Made by a program: the position numbers and the translations under genes. Below are positions 1 to 5,374 of a stretch of 5,414 nt of DNA, piece after piece (position 1 is the stretch's first letter; each line of letters starts with the position of its first letter). This DNA is from CAZPEV01 sp964585635. GTDB taxonomy: Bacteria; Zixibacteria; MSB-5A5; GN15; JAAZOE01. Location of the stretch: NCBI GenBank assembly GCA_964585635.1, contig CAZPEV010000196.1:1-5414 (forward strand), read 5' to 3'. The notes beneath the pieces are model-generated. The model was given only the letters and a program-made list of their open reading frames with translations, had not been told where the DNA came from and searched no databases.

Positions 1-157
1 CGGAATCCAGGCTGCCGCCGCCCCGCGCCAGGATTTCATATCCAGCTTCCAGGGCCGCCACCATTCCTTCATGGAAGGCCCGTTCCAATTCCGGTGTCAT
101 CTTGTCTCTGGATATCGCCCCCGCCCCGCCATGGATCACGATTCCGAAATCGGGCAT
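1..157 (-). CDS. Isoaspartyl peptidase / plant-type L-asparaginase, N-terminal fragment
   Basis: The gene starts in the window and runs off its left edge; about 52 N-terminal residues are visible. They read MPDFGIVIHGGAGAISR, then a helical stretch ending near ILARGGGSLDS. The HGGAGAISR block close to the N-terminus followed by an 'AGY.IL..GG.SLD' segment is typical of the Ntn-hydrolase family of isoaspartyl peptidases (E. coli IaaA type). These cleave beta-aspartyl dipeptides and often hydrolyse asparagine, and they self-cleave at an internal threonine that would lie outside this window. I chose ATG at 157 because GGAGGA at 173-168 sits 10 bases upstream and the lead into HGG then matches the family length. 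An in-frame ATG at 175 is the alternative and adds six residues. There is no signal peptide, so it is probably cytoplasmic. It lies 143 bases downstream of the molbindin gene on the same strand; a shared transcript is possible but not shown. Family assignment is firm; exact substrate is inferred. Confidence 0.88.
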   Translation of the reverse strand, partial: MPDFGIVIHGGAGAISRDKMTPELERAFHEGMVAALEAGYEILARGGGSLDS

Positions 158-167
158 ACCACAGGTT

Positions 168-173
168 TCCTCC
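168..173 (-). promoter_or_regulatory. Ribosome binding site that favours the start at 157
   Basis: GGAGGA lies 10 bases before ATG 157. The upstream ATG at 175 has only a weak AGGA about 12 bases ahead of it, so this site decides the start of the isoaspartyl peptidase. It lies inside the alternative longer reading frame. Confidence 0.5.
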
Positions 174-300
174 ATGCTCTAAAATGATCCTCGTACGATC
201 GCCAGACGTCGTTGGAACCGGTCGATGCATCGCGGCCTCACCGGCCTTCTTACCGGGAACGGCCTCTCACTGAATCCCATCCGCGCAGACGCTTTCCGGC

Positions 301-510
301 TTATTCGCGTACGAGCAGGACATGTATGGCTTTCACCACGATCCTGGCCTTATCTCCCTTTTTGAGACCCAGCTCCTTCAGCGAATCGATGGTCATCACC
401 GAACTCATCATGGCGGCGGCCGGAATCTGAAGCGTCACCTGACACATGAGCGAACCCTTCTTGATGCCGGTCACCTTTCCGACCAGTTGATTACGAGCGC
501 CGTATTTCAT
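301..510 (-). CDS. mop: Molbindin, single TOBE/Mop-domain molybdate-binding protein
   Basis: This 69-residue protein is one complete Mop (TOBE-like) domain and nothing else. Visible family hallmarks are the N-terminal ARNQLVGKV strand, KKGSLM, the 'TIDSLKELGLKKGD' turn-helix with Ser43, and the C-terminal strand KARIVVKAIHVLLV with Lys60. In characterised molbindins such residues help bind molybdate or tungstate at subunit interfaces of a hexamer. The length matches the usual 65-70 residues of stand-alone Mop proteins, which store or buffer cytoplasmic molybdate. The start is ATG 510, preceded by GAGGA with a short spacer of about 4 bases. No molybdate transporter or molybdenum-cofactor gene is visible nearby, so the gene stands alone among unrelated neighbours. 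Other TOBE-domain roles, such as an anion sensor, are less likely because no DNA-binding or ATPase domain is attached. Confidence 0.9.
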   Translation of the reverse strand: MKYGARNQLVGKVTGIKKGSLMCQVTLQIPAAAMMSSVMTIDSLKELGLKKGDKARIVVKAIHVLLVRE

Positions 511-577
511 CTTATCCTCGCGATCATGAAGTTATGGTTATGCCTTCTGCTCCCAACCAGAAAGATTTCCAGGATTC

Positions 578-607
578 AATTTAACGCGGTTTATTCACCC
601 CCGCCAA
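578..607 (-). promoter_or_regulatory. Weak candidate promoter for the molbindin gene
   Basis: On the minus strand TTGGCG (607-602) and TAAATT (583-578) are separated by 18 bases, each matching four of six positions of the sigma70 boxes. A start near 571 would give a leader of about 60 bases before the molbindin ATG. The match is modest and could be chance. Confidence 0.22.
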
Positions 608-704
608 GCCCTTTTGCCGTCTCGCCCGTCTCCCCTCGTCCATGCAACGAAGGCCCGATTTGGCTGCTTTGAGGCGATTCTGGTATTTGTGCTATGAATA
701 TGCC

Positions 705-727
705 CGGTGGTACCACCGCGCCGGCGC
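705..727. repeat. Two abutting perfect palindromes
   Basis: CGGTGGTACCACCG (705-718) is a perfect 14-base palindrome, and GCGCCGGCGC (718-727) is a perfect 10-base palindrome that shares its first base with the end of the first. Both lie in the spacer upstream of the molbindin gene and downstream of the DUF5916 gene. They could form an operator or an mRNA structure; no T-run follows on either strand, so they do not look like a standard terminator. Confidence 0.5.
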
Positions 728-785
728 TCGACTGACGGATCCCGACGGGATACTGCCCCGCCATCCCCGCCGGGAAATCGGGAGA

Positions 786-2918
786 TTAAGTTCCGACAAA
801 AAATGATATCTTGGTGAAAACGATGCTGTTTTTTGTCACCAGTGTCCTGCCGATGTCAAGATAGTCCGAATTGTAGGCCAGATACAGCGTCGTTCCCGGC
901 AGGAAGGTAAAGCCGAAGAGAAAATTCGCCGTGTACCAATCGGCCTGAGTATTCCCCTGCACGAATACCTTCATGAACATATTCTTATTAAAATGATACC
1001 CGGTCCGCAACAGCCAATTCCATTGATTGTATGTCCGCCGCCCATGCTGCGATTGGTACTGACTGATATGATACACCGAGGGGATAAGCTCCAGCTTCTT
1101 GCTGGGATTGATCGAAAGGTCGACCGACAGGTACCGCTGCCACACCGAGGCCACATTCCAATAATCCAAACCGCGCCCCTCCTCGTAGTACACGGAGGAA
1201 CTGATCAGACCGCTCGGGTTGGCCCAGGCCGAGAGGAAATAGGTCGCCATGTTAAACATCCGCCCCTCCCAGCGCTTGTCGTCAAACGTCGGGCCGAAGG
1301 CAAAGCCGAGATTCCGATCGAACGAAAAGGACAGCGACGACGACACCTGGCGCGTCAGCGGCCGCCCGCCATATGCGTGCTGGAGGGTCCCCGACAGGTG
1401 GGCGCCGACGCTCTGGAGATGATGGCGATTGACGTACAACTGGTAATCCGCCGTCAGTCGATTGGTCCGATACGATATCGGCGTGTACATAAGGTCGATC
1501 ACCAATGGCGAGATGAAGCCGGCGTCGGCGTGGAAATTCCGTTCATGAAACGAGTAATCATAACTGAGCGCGAGATTATTCCGATTGAATCCCAAATTGG
1601 CCGTGCCCCGGTAATTATTACTCTCCTGCCCCGGCCGTCGGCCTTGCGCCACCTGACCCGAAACGGACACCGAATTTCTGATCATCCGAAAATCGCCCGC
1701 CAGCACCGTATTCTCATGCGTCCGCCCCTTGACGTACGTCATCATGCCGCCGAGATGCGATTGCGACATAATATTCCGTTCCAACCGGGCCACGACGTAG
1801 TCATCCCGATGATCGAGCGGCTTATTATTATCCTTGGCGTAGAAGAGCCCGACGCCATATGGCCCCAGGCGCCCCGTCAATCGGGCGCCGTCTTCCGGGT
1901 CGGCCACACGGCGGCTGTAAAACAGGGACATGGGGGTTTCAAAGATATCCATCCGCTCCAGAAAAAAAGGCCGCTTTTCCTGCAGATATAGTTCATAGGG
2001 CGAAAGATTGATGTAATCGACGTCGGCCTCGACATTCCCAAAATCGGGATTGACCGTTCCGTCCAGGATGAGATTGGGGCCGAGTCCGTATTTCAGATCG
2101 GAGCCGAACCGCACCTTGTCCCGCTCGCGGGGCGTTTCGAATTTGTTGTGGCTCCCGGTCACATACGGAATCACATCCAACAGAACCGGCATCGACGGCA
2201 GCTCGATTCCGCGCAGTTCCGCCATCCGCGCCAACTCGCTGTTATCGACCTTGCGAAACGGAACATAGGCGTCAAACTCCCCCGTCTCGCGAATCAAGCG
2301 GAACACCTGTACCCGCCAGGTCTGCTGCTGCTGCTTGGGGAATCGCAGAACTTTGAATGGTATCGCCATTTCCACCTGCCAGCCGTCGTCCGTGATCGTG
2401 CCGGCGGAATTCCAGATGGCGTCCCAACTGTAATCCGATCCGGCGGCCGTCATGATTCCATCGGCCTGGATTCCCAAAGGATTCAGGTCAAAACAATAGC
2501 TGGAGCGCTGGTCATTATAAGTATCCAGAAGGAGTTCAATAAGATCATCGCCACCGATATCTTCTCGACGGCTTACATTCGCTCGGACTTTATCCGGTGC
2601 GGAATCAAAACAGCGGGCGGCAAAATAAAACCTATGGTCATCATAAGCAAAGTAACACACCGTGCTTTCCGTCGCGGGCGCCTCCTGATTCGGCCGCATC
2701 TGGGTAAAGCCACTATGGCCGGCGCACATTGACCAGCAACTGTCGTCCAGGACGCCGTCGATTTTGGGGGGGCGGGGGACGCGTACCGCCCGGACGACAA
2801 AATCATCCAATGGGCGATCGACGAATCTGACCGTATCGGTCTGCGCCGCGGCGGGATCGCCCCCCGACCACAGCAGCAGGCAGGCCACCACCGGCAGGAA
2901 TCGTCCCCAAGACGCCAC
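786..2918 (-). CDS. Secreted DUF5916 protein with CBM9-like domain and predicted outer-membrane beta-barrel
   Basis: From the chosen GTG start the product has 710 residues. A short signal peptide is visible (hydrophobic core FLPVVACLLLW, probable cleavage after Ala25 in PAAA-Q). Residues about 45-220 form a family 9 carbohydrate-binding-like domain, opening with PPKIDGVLDDSCW. From about 270 the DUF5916 core appears, with the hallmark stretches DGTVNPDFGNVEAD, EKRPFFLE and LFYSRR; the rest to the C-terminus is rich in alternating aromatic and polar residues, as expected for barrel strands. Proteins of this family are predicted outer-membrane or secreted proteins; their function is unknown, and a role in sugar binding or export is only inferred. 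The gene follows the ABC exporter with a 16-base gap, suggesting one operon. The start is uncertain: GTG 2918 has AAGGGG 11 bases upstream, while in-frame ATG 2972 or 2963 would overlap the exporter gene and lengthen the n-region. The frame stays open to 3047, but only because it overlaps the exporter. Confidence 0.88.
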   Translation of the reverse strand: MASWGRFLPVVACLLLWSGGDPAAAQTDTVRFVDRPLDDFVVRAVRVPRPPKIDGVLDDSCWSMCAGHSGFTQMRPNQEAPATESTVCYFAYDDHRFYFAARCFDSAPDKVRANVSRREDIGGDDLIELLLDTYNDQRSSYCFDLNPLGIQADGIMTAAGSDYSWDAIWNSAGTITDDGWQVEMAIPFKVLRFPKQQQQTWRVQVFRLIRETGEFDAYVPFRKVDNSELARMAELRGIELPSMPVLLDVIPYVTGSHNKFETPRERDKVRFGSDLKYGLGPNLILDGTVNPDFGNVEADVDYINLSPYELYLQEKRPFFLERMDIFETPMSLFYSRRVADPEDGARLTGRLGPYGVGLFYAKDNNKPLDHRDDYVVARLERNIMSQSHLGGMMTYVKGRTHENTVLAGDFRMIRNSVSVSGQVAQGRRPGQESNNYRGTANLGFNRNNLALSYDYSFHERNFHADAGFISPLVIDLMYTPISYRTNRLTADYQLYVNRHHLQSVGAHLSGTLQHAYGGRPLTRQVSSSLSFSFDRNLGFAFGPTFDDKRWEGRMFNMATYFLSAWANPSGLISSSVYYEEGRGLDYWNVASVWQRYLSVDLSINPSKKLELIPSVYHISQYQSQHGRRTYNQWNWLLRTGYHFNKNMFMKVFVQGNTQADWYTANFLFGFTFLPGTTLYLAYNSDYLDIGRTLVTKNSIVFTKISFFVGT
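2322..2333 (-). repeat. Short CAG trinucleotide run encoding four glutamines
   Basis: Four CAG codons in a row on the coding strand give a QQQQ stretch at about residue 196-199 of the DUF5916 protein, in the linker after the FKVLRFPK strand of the CBM9-like domain. Such a run can slip in replication in multiples of three without breaking the frame. It is short and probably of little consequence. Confidence 0.6.
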
Positions 2919-2934
2919 GCCTCCATCAGCCCCT

Positions 2935-4710
2935 TTACAGCACCGCCGACGTCCGGTCCGCATTTTGCTCATTGTAGAGGCCCCGGTAGAGGTCGCTGGT
3001 CGCATACAACGTCGCATGATCTCCAACATCTGCAATCTTCCCCTCATCCAAAACGATGATCTTATCGGCGTTCATAATCGTTGACAGCCGGTGGGAGATG
3101 ACCACCACCGTGCGCCCCACCAGCAGTCGTTCCATGGCCTCCCGCACGTACTGCTCGGACTGGCTGTCAAGCGACGAGGTCGCTTCATCGAGCACGACGA
3201 TGCGGGGATTTTTAAGAAAGACGCGCGCGATCGTGATCCGCTGGCGCTGGCCCCCGGATATCAGCGCCCCCCGTTCGCCCACGCGGGTCTGATACTGCTC
3301 CGGCAAGGCCAGGATGAAGTCATGGGCGTAGGCCGCCTTGGCGGCCGCGATCGCCGCCTCGTCGCCGGCCCGGGGATCACCCAGCTTGATATTCTCCATG
3401 ATGCTGTAGCCGAACAGAAACGGCTCCTGGGTGACCAAGCCGATGTTGCGCCGGTAATACGCCGGGTCAAACTGGCGAATGTCCTGTCCGTCAACCAGGA
3501 TCGTTCCCCGCGGCGATTCGTAGAAGCGCATCAGCAGATTGACGATCGAGCTTTTGCCGACTCCGCTGCGCCCGACGATCGCCGTCACCCGCCCGGCCGG
3601 GGCTACAAACGAGATATCGCGGAGAACGTCGACGGCGGTGCTGGGATAGGCGAAGCGCACCTGCCGGAACTCGATCTCACCGCCGCTCATGCGCGCCCCC
3701 GGTCGAATGTCAATGTGCCGCGAGGCGGCAAATTCCGGCTGCTGGTCGAAAAACTCGAACACCCGCCGCGCGCAAGCCAACGAGTTTTGCACGGTGACGT
3801 TGATGCCGGAGATGCTGCTGAGGGGCGAAAACAGGTACATCAGAAAAGAGTTGAAGGCCACCAGTCCGCCCAGGGTCAGACGGCCGTTGACGATTTCGAT
3901 GATGCCCAGCCACAGCAGAATAATCGGCCCCAGGGAGCTTATCAATCCCGAAGCCAGCATGGCCAGCGTTCCCAGCATGCCCGACTTGAATTCCTTGCGG
4001 ATGGCCTCCTTCAGCAGGTTCAGCATGCCGAGGGTGTCATGGCGCTCGGCGACGAAGGCCTTCAGGACGGCAATGCCCGAAATATGTTCCTGCAAATACT
4101 TGAACAGGTGGGCGTAGGCCTCACGGTTCTCTTCCACCAGATCGCGGATGCGCTTGTTGAATGACAAGAGCGAAAAGGCGTAAAAGGGCAGGAGAACGGT
4201 GGTGATAAGCGCCAATTTGCTGTTGAGCCAAAAGATCGCCACCGCCCCAACCAAAAAAGTCAGCACGCTACGCACGATTTGAAGGAAGGTCTCCGCGAAC
4301 AATCCCTGAACCCCCTCAATATCACCGCTGATCCGCGAAATGAGGTAGCCGGTCTGCTTCTTATAACAGTAGTCCAGCGGCAGCCGCAACAGGTGTTCGT
4401 ACGTCTCGCGCTTCAAATCGTACACGACCCGCAAGCGGAAGGTGTTGAGATAGTATCGCTCGATCAGCGAGGCCCCCGACCGGACCAGAAGAATGCCGAT
4501 CAAACCCAGCGAAATCCAGGTTACCAGATGAAGCATTTCCCGCGATATAAGGTGATCGATGATATACATCGTTAATAATGGCAGCGGCAATTGCAGCAAG
4601 ATGCCGAAGGCCGTTCCCAAACCTGCCAGCGCGACCCGCCGCTTGTACCTCAAGAGGTACGGCAAGAGCCGTTGCACGGTGCGCCAGGAAGTCTCTTTAA
4701 CAGGTTCCAT
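2935..4710 (-). CDS. ABC exporter, half-transporter with fused membrane and ATPase domains
   Basis: The 591-residue product is a complete type IV (ABCB/MsbA-like) half-transporter that would act as a dimer in the inner membrane. Residues about 25-305 hold six membrane segments, beginning VALAGLGTAFGILL. The ATPase domain shows A-loop Tyr355 (FAYP), Walker A GRSGVGKSS at 380-388, Q-loop Gln428, signature ISGGQ at 484-488, Walker B VVLDE with catalytic Glu509, D-loop SSLD and H-loop His540. All catalytic residues are present, so it should be active; the signature has Ile in place of the usual Leu, a mild variant. There is no N-terminal C39 peptidase domain, so it could export but not cleave a leader. 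I chose ATG 4710 rather than the upstream TTG at 4734 because GGA precedes it and the TTG has no binding site. Substrate is not readable from sequence; lipid, drug or peptide are all possible. Position between Cys-rich peptide genes and a DUF5916 gene makes peptide export an attractive inference. Confidence 0.92.
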   Translation of the reverse strand: MEPVKETSWRTVQRLLPYLLRYKRRVALAGLGTAFGILLQLPLPLLTMYIIDHLISREMLHLVTWISLGLIGILLVRSGASLIERYYLNTFRLRVVYDLKRETYEHLLRLPLDYCYKKQTGYLISRISGDIEGVQGLFAETFLQIVRSVLTFLVGAVAIFWLNSKLALITTVLLPFYAFSLLSFNKRIRDLVEENREAYAHLFKYLQEHISGIAVLKAFVAERHDTLGMLNLLKEAIRKEFKSGMLGTLAMLASGLISSLGPIILLWLGIIEIVNGRLTLGGLVAFNSFLMYLFSPLSSISGINVTVQNSLACARRVFEFFDQQPEFAASRHIDIRPGARMSGGEIEFRQVRFAYPSTAVDVLRDISFVAPAGRVTAIVGRSGVGKSSIVNLLMRFYESPRGTILVDGQDIRQFDPAYYRRNIGLVTQEPFLFGYSIMENIKLGDPRAGDEAAIAAAKAAYAHDFILALPEQYQTRVGERGALISGGQRQRITIARVFLKNPRIVVLDEATSSLDSQSEQYVREAMERLLVGRTVVVISHRLSTIMNADKIIVLDEGKIADVGDHATLYATSDLYRGLYNEQNADRTSAVL

Positions 4711-4740
4711 GGCCGATCCGTCCGTTATGTGCAAGGTTGG

Positions 4741-4782
4741 CGCCGCCGACTATCCCGCGATTCATTAGGTGCCCCGGCGGCG
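4741..4782 (-). repeat. Inverted repeat in the exporter mRNA leader
   Basis: CGCCGCCG (4782-4775) and CGGCGGCG (4748-4741) are perfectly complementary 8-base arms around a 26-base loop, all G-C pairs. They fall within the leader expected from the promoter at 4806-4834 and end about 30 bases before the exporter ATG. A stable stem here could influence translation or mRNA stability, but no known riboswitch is recognised. Confidence 0.4.
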
Positions 4783-4805
4783 ACGATTTCAGCTTTTATA
4801 CCGTA

Positions 4806-4834
4806 AACATACATATTAGCGGCCTCGTTGTCAA
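4806..4834 (-). promoter_or_regulatory. Sigma70-like promoter for the ABC exporter
   Basis: A perfect TTGACA box (4834-4829) is followed after 17 bases by TATGTT (4811-4806), which matches four of six positions of the -10 consensus. The predicted start near 4799 gives a leader of about 90 bases before ATG 4710. It would drive the exporter and, by the tight gene spacing, the DUF5916 gene. Confidence 0.5.
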
Positions 4835-4928
4835 ACAAAAAGGACCGTCATAACCGTTTGCCTTTGAATGCCATGCGGTTGCCCGCGCCGGCTCGTCCCG
4901 AACGAGGGGCCGCGTCTCGCCCGGGTTT

Positions 4929-4972
4929 CGAATTTAATCCTCGACAGCATGCCAATCCGCGGGGTAAATTCG
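4929..4972. repeat. AT-rich inverted repeat downstream of the peptide genes
   Basis: CGAATTTA and TAAATTCG form perfect 8-base arms at 4929-4936 and 4965-4972 with a 28-base centre. It lies between the last peptide gene and the exporter promoter. It might be a regulator binding site or a weak transcript-end structure; no T-run follows. Confidence 0.35.
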
Positions 4973-4982
4973 CGCCCTAGCC

Positions 4983-4999
4983 GGAACGCGGTCGCGTCC
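4983..4999 (-). terminator. Small hairpin after the last peptide gene, weak terminator candidate
   Basis: Eleven bases after the peptide stop, the minus-strand RNA can form a stem GGA-CGC / GCG-(T)-TCC with one bulged base and a four-base loop. It lacks a following U-run, so it is more likely a 3'-end stabilising or attenuating structure than a full intrinsic terminator, if it matters at all. Confidence 0.2.
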
Positions 5000-5010
5000 T
5001 TCGAGTCAAA

Positions 5011-5136
5011 TTAGCTCTGCGGACAAGCACACAACCGCACCACGTTACAGCCGCATTGCTCTTTGTTCTGCGGACAGTACTGGTTTGTGCACTTGTCGAA
5101 ATCTATGATCTCGAGCGGTTGAATCAAAAATTCCAT
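5011..5136 (-). CDS. Small Cys-rich peptide, six cysteines (RiPP-precursor-like), copy 1
   Basis: This 41-residue product begins MEFLIQPLEIIDF and carries six cysteines at 16, 21, 28, 30, 36 and 38 in its C-terminal part. The block CPxNxxQCGCNxxxxCACP (residues 21-39) is shared position by position with the upstream paralogue. It is real rather than chance because the same start motif, same cysteine spacing and same ribosome-site spacing recur in the neighbour. The N-terminus is not a signal peptide: it is short, acidic and has no basic n-region. A conserved leader-like half plus a Cys-rich core suggests a ribosomally made and modified peptide, with thioether or disulfide links as possible outcomes. 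The alternative is a small metal-binding protein, given the CGC and CAC pairs. It is the last peptide gene before the ABC exporter, 300 bases upstream of that gene. I do not recognise a named family with certainty. Confidence 0.8.
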   Translation of the reverse strand: MEFLIQPLEIIDFDKCTNQYCPQNKEQCGCNVVRLCACPQS

Positions 5137-5318
5137 CCCTATCACCTCCTTCCCATCAGCGCCCGTCGCTCACCTCAGGCGTTACGGTTCCATGAATTTC
5201 TTCGGGCAGGCACATCCCGCGATCGTGTTGCAGCCGCACTGGTAAACGTTGCCGGGACACAGGTAGTTGGTGCCCGGCGCCTGCTGCAATTCGACCGCCA
5301 CGTCCAGCGGTTGAATCA
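5114..5318. repeat. Short direct repeat marking the duplicated peptide leaders
   Basis: AGCGGTTGAATCA occurs at 5114-5126 and again at 5306-5318, 192 bases apart. It encodes the conserved IQPL part of the two leaders. Together with the similar spacing of all three genes it marks a duplication that has since diverged over most of its length. Confidence 0.7.
5141..5151 (-). promoter_or_regulatory. Near-perfect ribosome binding site of Cys-rich peptide copy 1
   Basis: AAGGAGGTGAT is complementary over 11 bases to the usual 3' end of bacterial 16S rRNA. GGAGG is placed 8 bases before ATG 5136. This fixes the start of a gene that is otherwise very short and suggests strong translation. Confidence 0.85.
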
Positions 5319-5328
5319 TAAACTCCAT
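5182..5328 (-). CDS. Small Cys-rich peptide, five cysteines (RiPP-precursor-like), copy 2
   Basis: The 48-residue product begins MEFMIQPLDVAVELQQ and has cysteines at 24, 31, 33, 39 and 41. The segment C24-P42 matches copy 1 exactly in spacing (CP, Asn, QCGCN, CACP), but the first cysteine of copy 1 (Cys16) has no counterpart, and a tail ending KKFMEP is added. The same tail occurs in the cut-off copy 3, so copy 1 seems to have lost it. There is no secretion signal, no membrane segment and no double-glycine leader cleavage site; the only candidate break between the two halves is around APGTN. Stop to next start is 45 bases, so the three genes very probably share a transcript that begins beyond the window. 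Function is inferred as for copy 1. Confidence 0.8.
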   Translation of the reverse strand: MEFMIQPLDVAVELQQAPGTNYLCPGNVYQCGCNTIAGCACPKKFMEP

Positions 5329-5333
5329 CTGCT

Positions 5334-5346
5334 TCACCTCCCTCCC
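5334..5346 (-). promoter_or_regulatory. Strong ribosome binding site of Cys-rich peptide copy 2
   Basis: GGAGGTGA (5341-5334), overlapped by a further GGGAGG (5346-5341), puts GGAGG 8 bases before ATG 5328, the same spacing as in copy 1. It supports the chosen start. Confidence 0.8.
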
Positions 5347-5374
5347 GAGTTAAAGCCCGCGGGTTATCTCCCCC

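Larger units (their letters stand above)
511..785. other. Intergenic spacer between DUF5916 gene and molbindin gene
   Basis: This 275-base stretch holds no convincing gene. The plus-strand frame across it (322-672) is antisense to the molbindin gene and shows no family features. It contains the adjacent palindromes listed at 705-727, a self-complementary ATCCCGTCGGGAT-type element near 740-752, and the weak promoter candidate at 578-607. No hairpin followed by a T-run was found downstream of the DUF5916 stop, so a simple intrinsic terminator is not visible. Confidence 0.6.
4711..5010. other. Spacer between Cys-rich peptide genes and ABC exporter
   Basis: These 300 bases carry no gene I can support. 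They contain, in transcription order, a small hairpin just after the last peptide gene (4999-4983), an inverted repeat (4972-4929), a sigma70-like promoter (4834-4806) and a second inverted repeat in the resulting leader (4782-4741). The presence of a promoter suggests the exporter can be expressed apart from the peptides. Confidence 0.6.

Noticed and set aside
179..280. Minus-strand 33-codon frame between molbindin and isoaspartyl peptidase
   Set aside because: It has no ribosome binding site, its sequence is Arg/Pro-rich without motifs, and nothing similar is duplicated nearby.
701..720. T-box-like GGTGGTACC...GCG on the plus strand
   Set aside because: The consensus is interrupted by extra bases, the element is simply a perfect palindrome, and no aminoacyl-tRNA synthetase or amino-acid gene follows on that strand.
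993..1991. Long plus-strand open frame (332 codons), with further ones at 2148-2732 and 3091-4164
   Set aside because: They are antisense to the DUF5916 and ABC exporter genes, show no family motifs, are rich in Arg, His and Pro as expected of GC-rich shadow frames, and lack ribosome sites.
2880..2918. Lipobox-like VVAC in the DUF5916 signal region
   Set aside because: The cysteine falls in the middle of the hydrophobic core at about residue 13, leaving too short an h-region before it; the AAA-Q signal peptidase I site downstream fits better.
2573..2926. Minus-strand 117-codon frame starting at ATG 2926
   Set aside because: It overlaps the DUF5916 gene in another frame; the DUF5916 frame carries clear domain motifs from the same bases.
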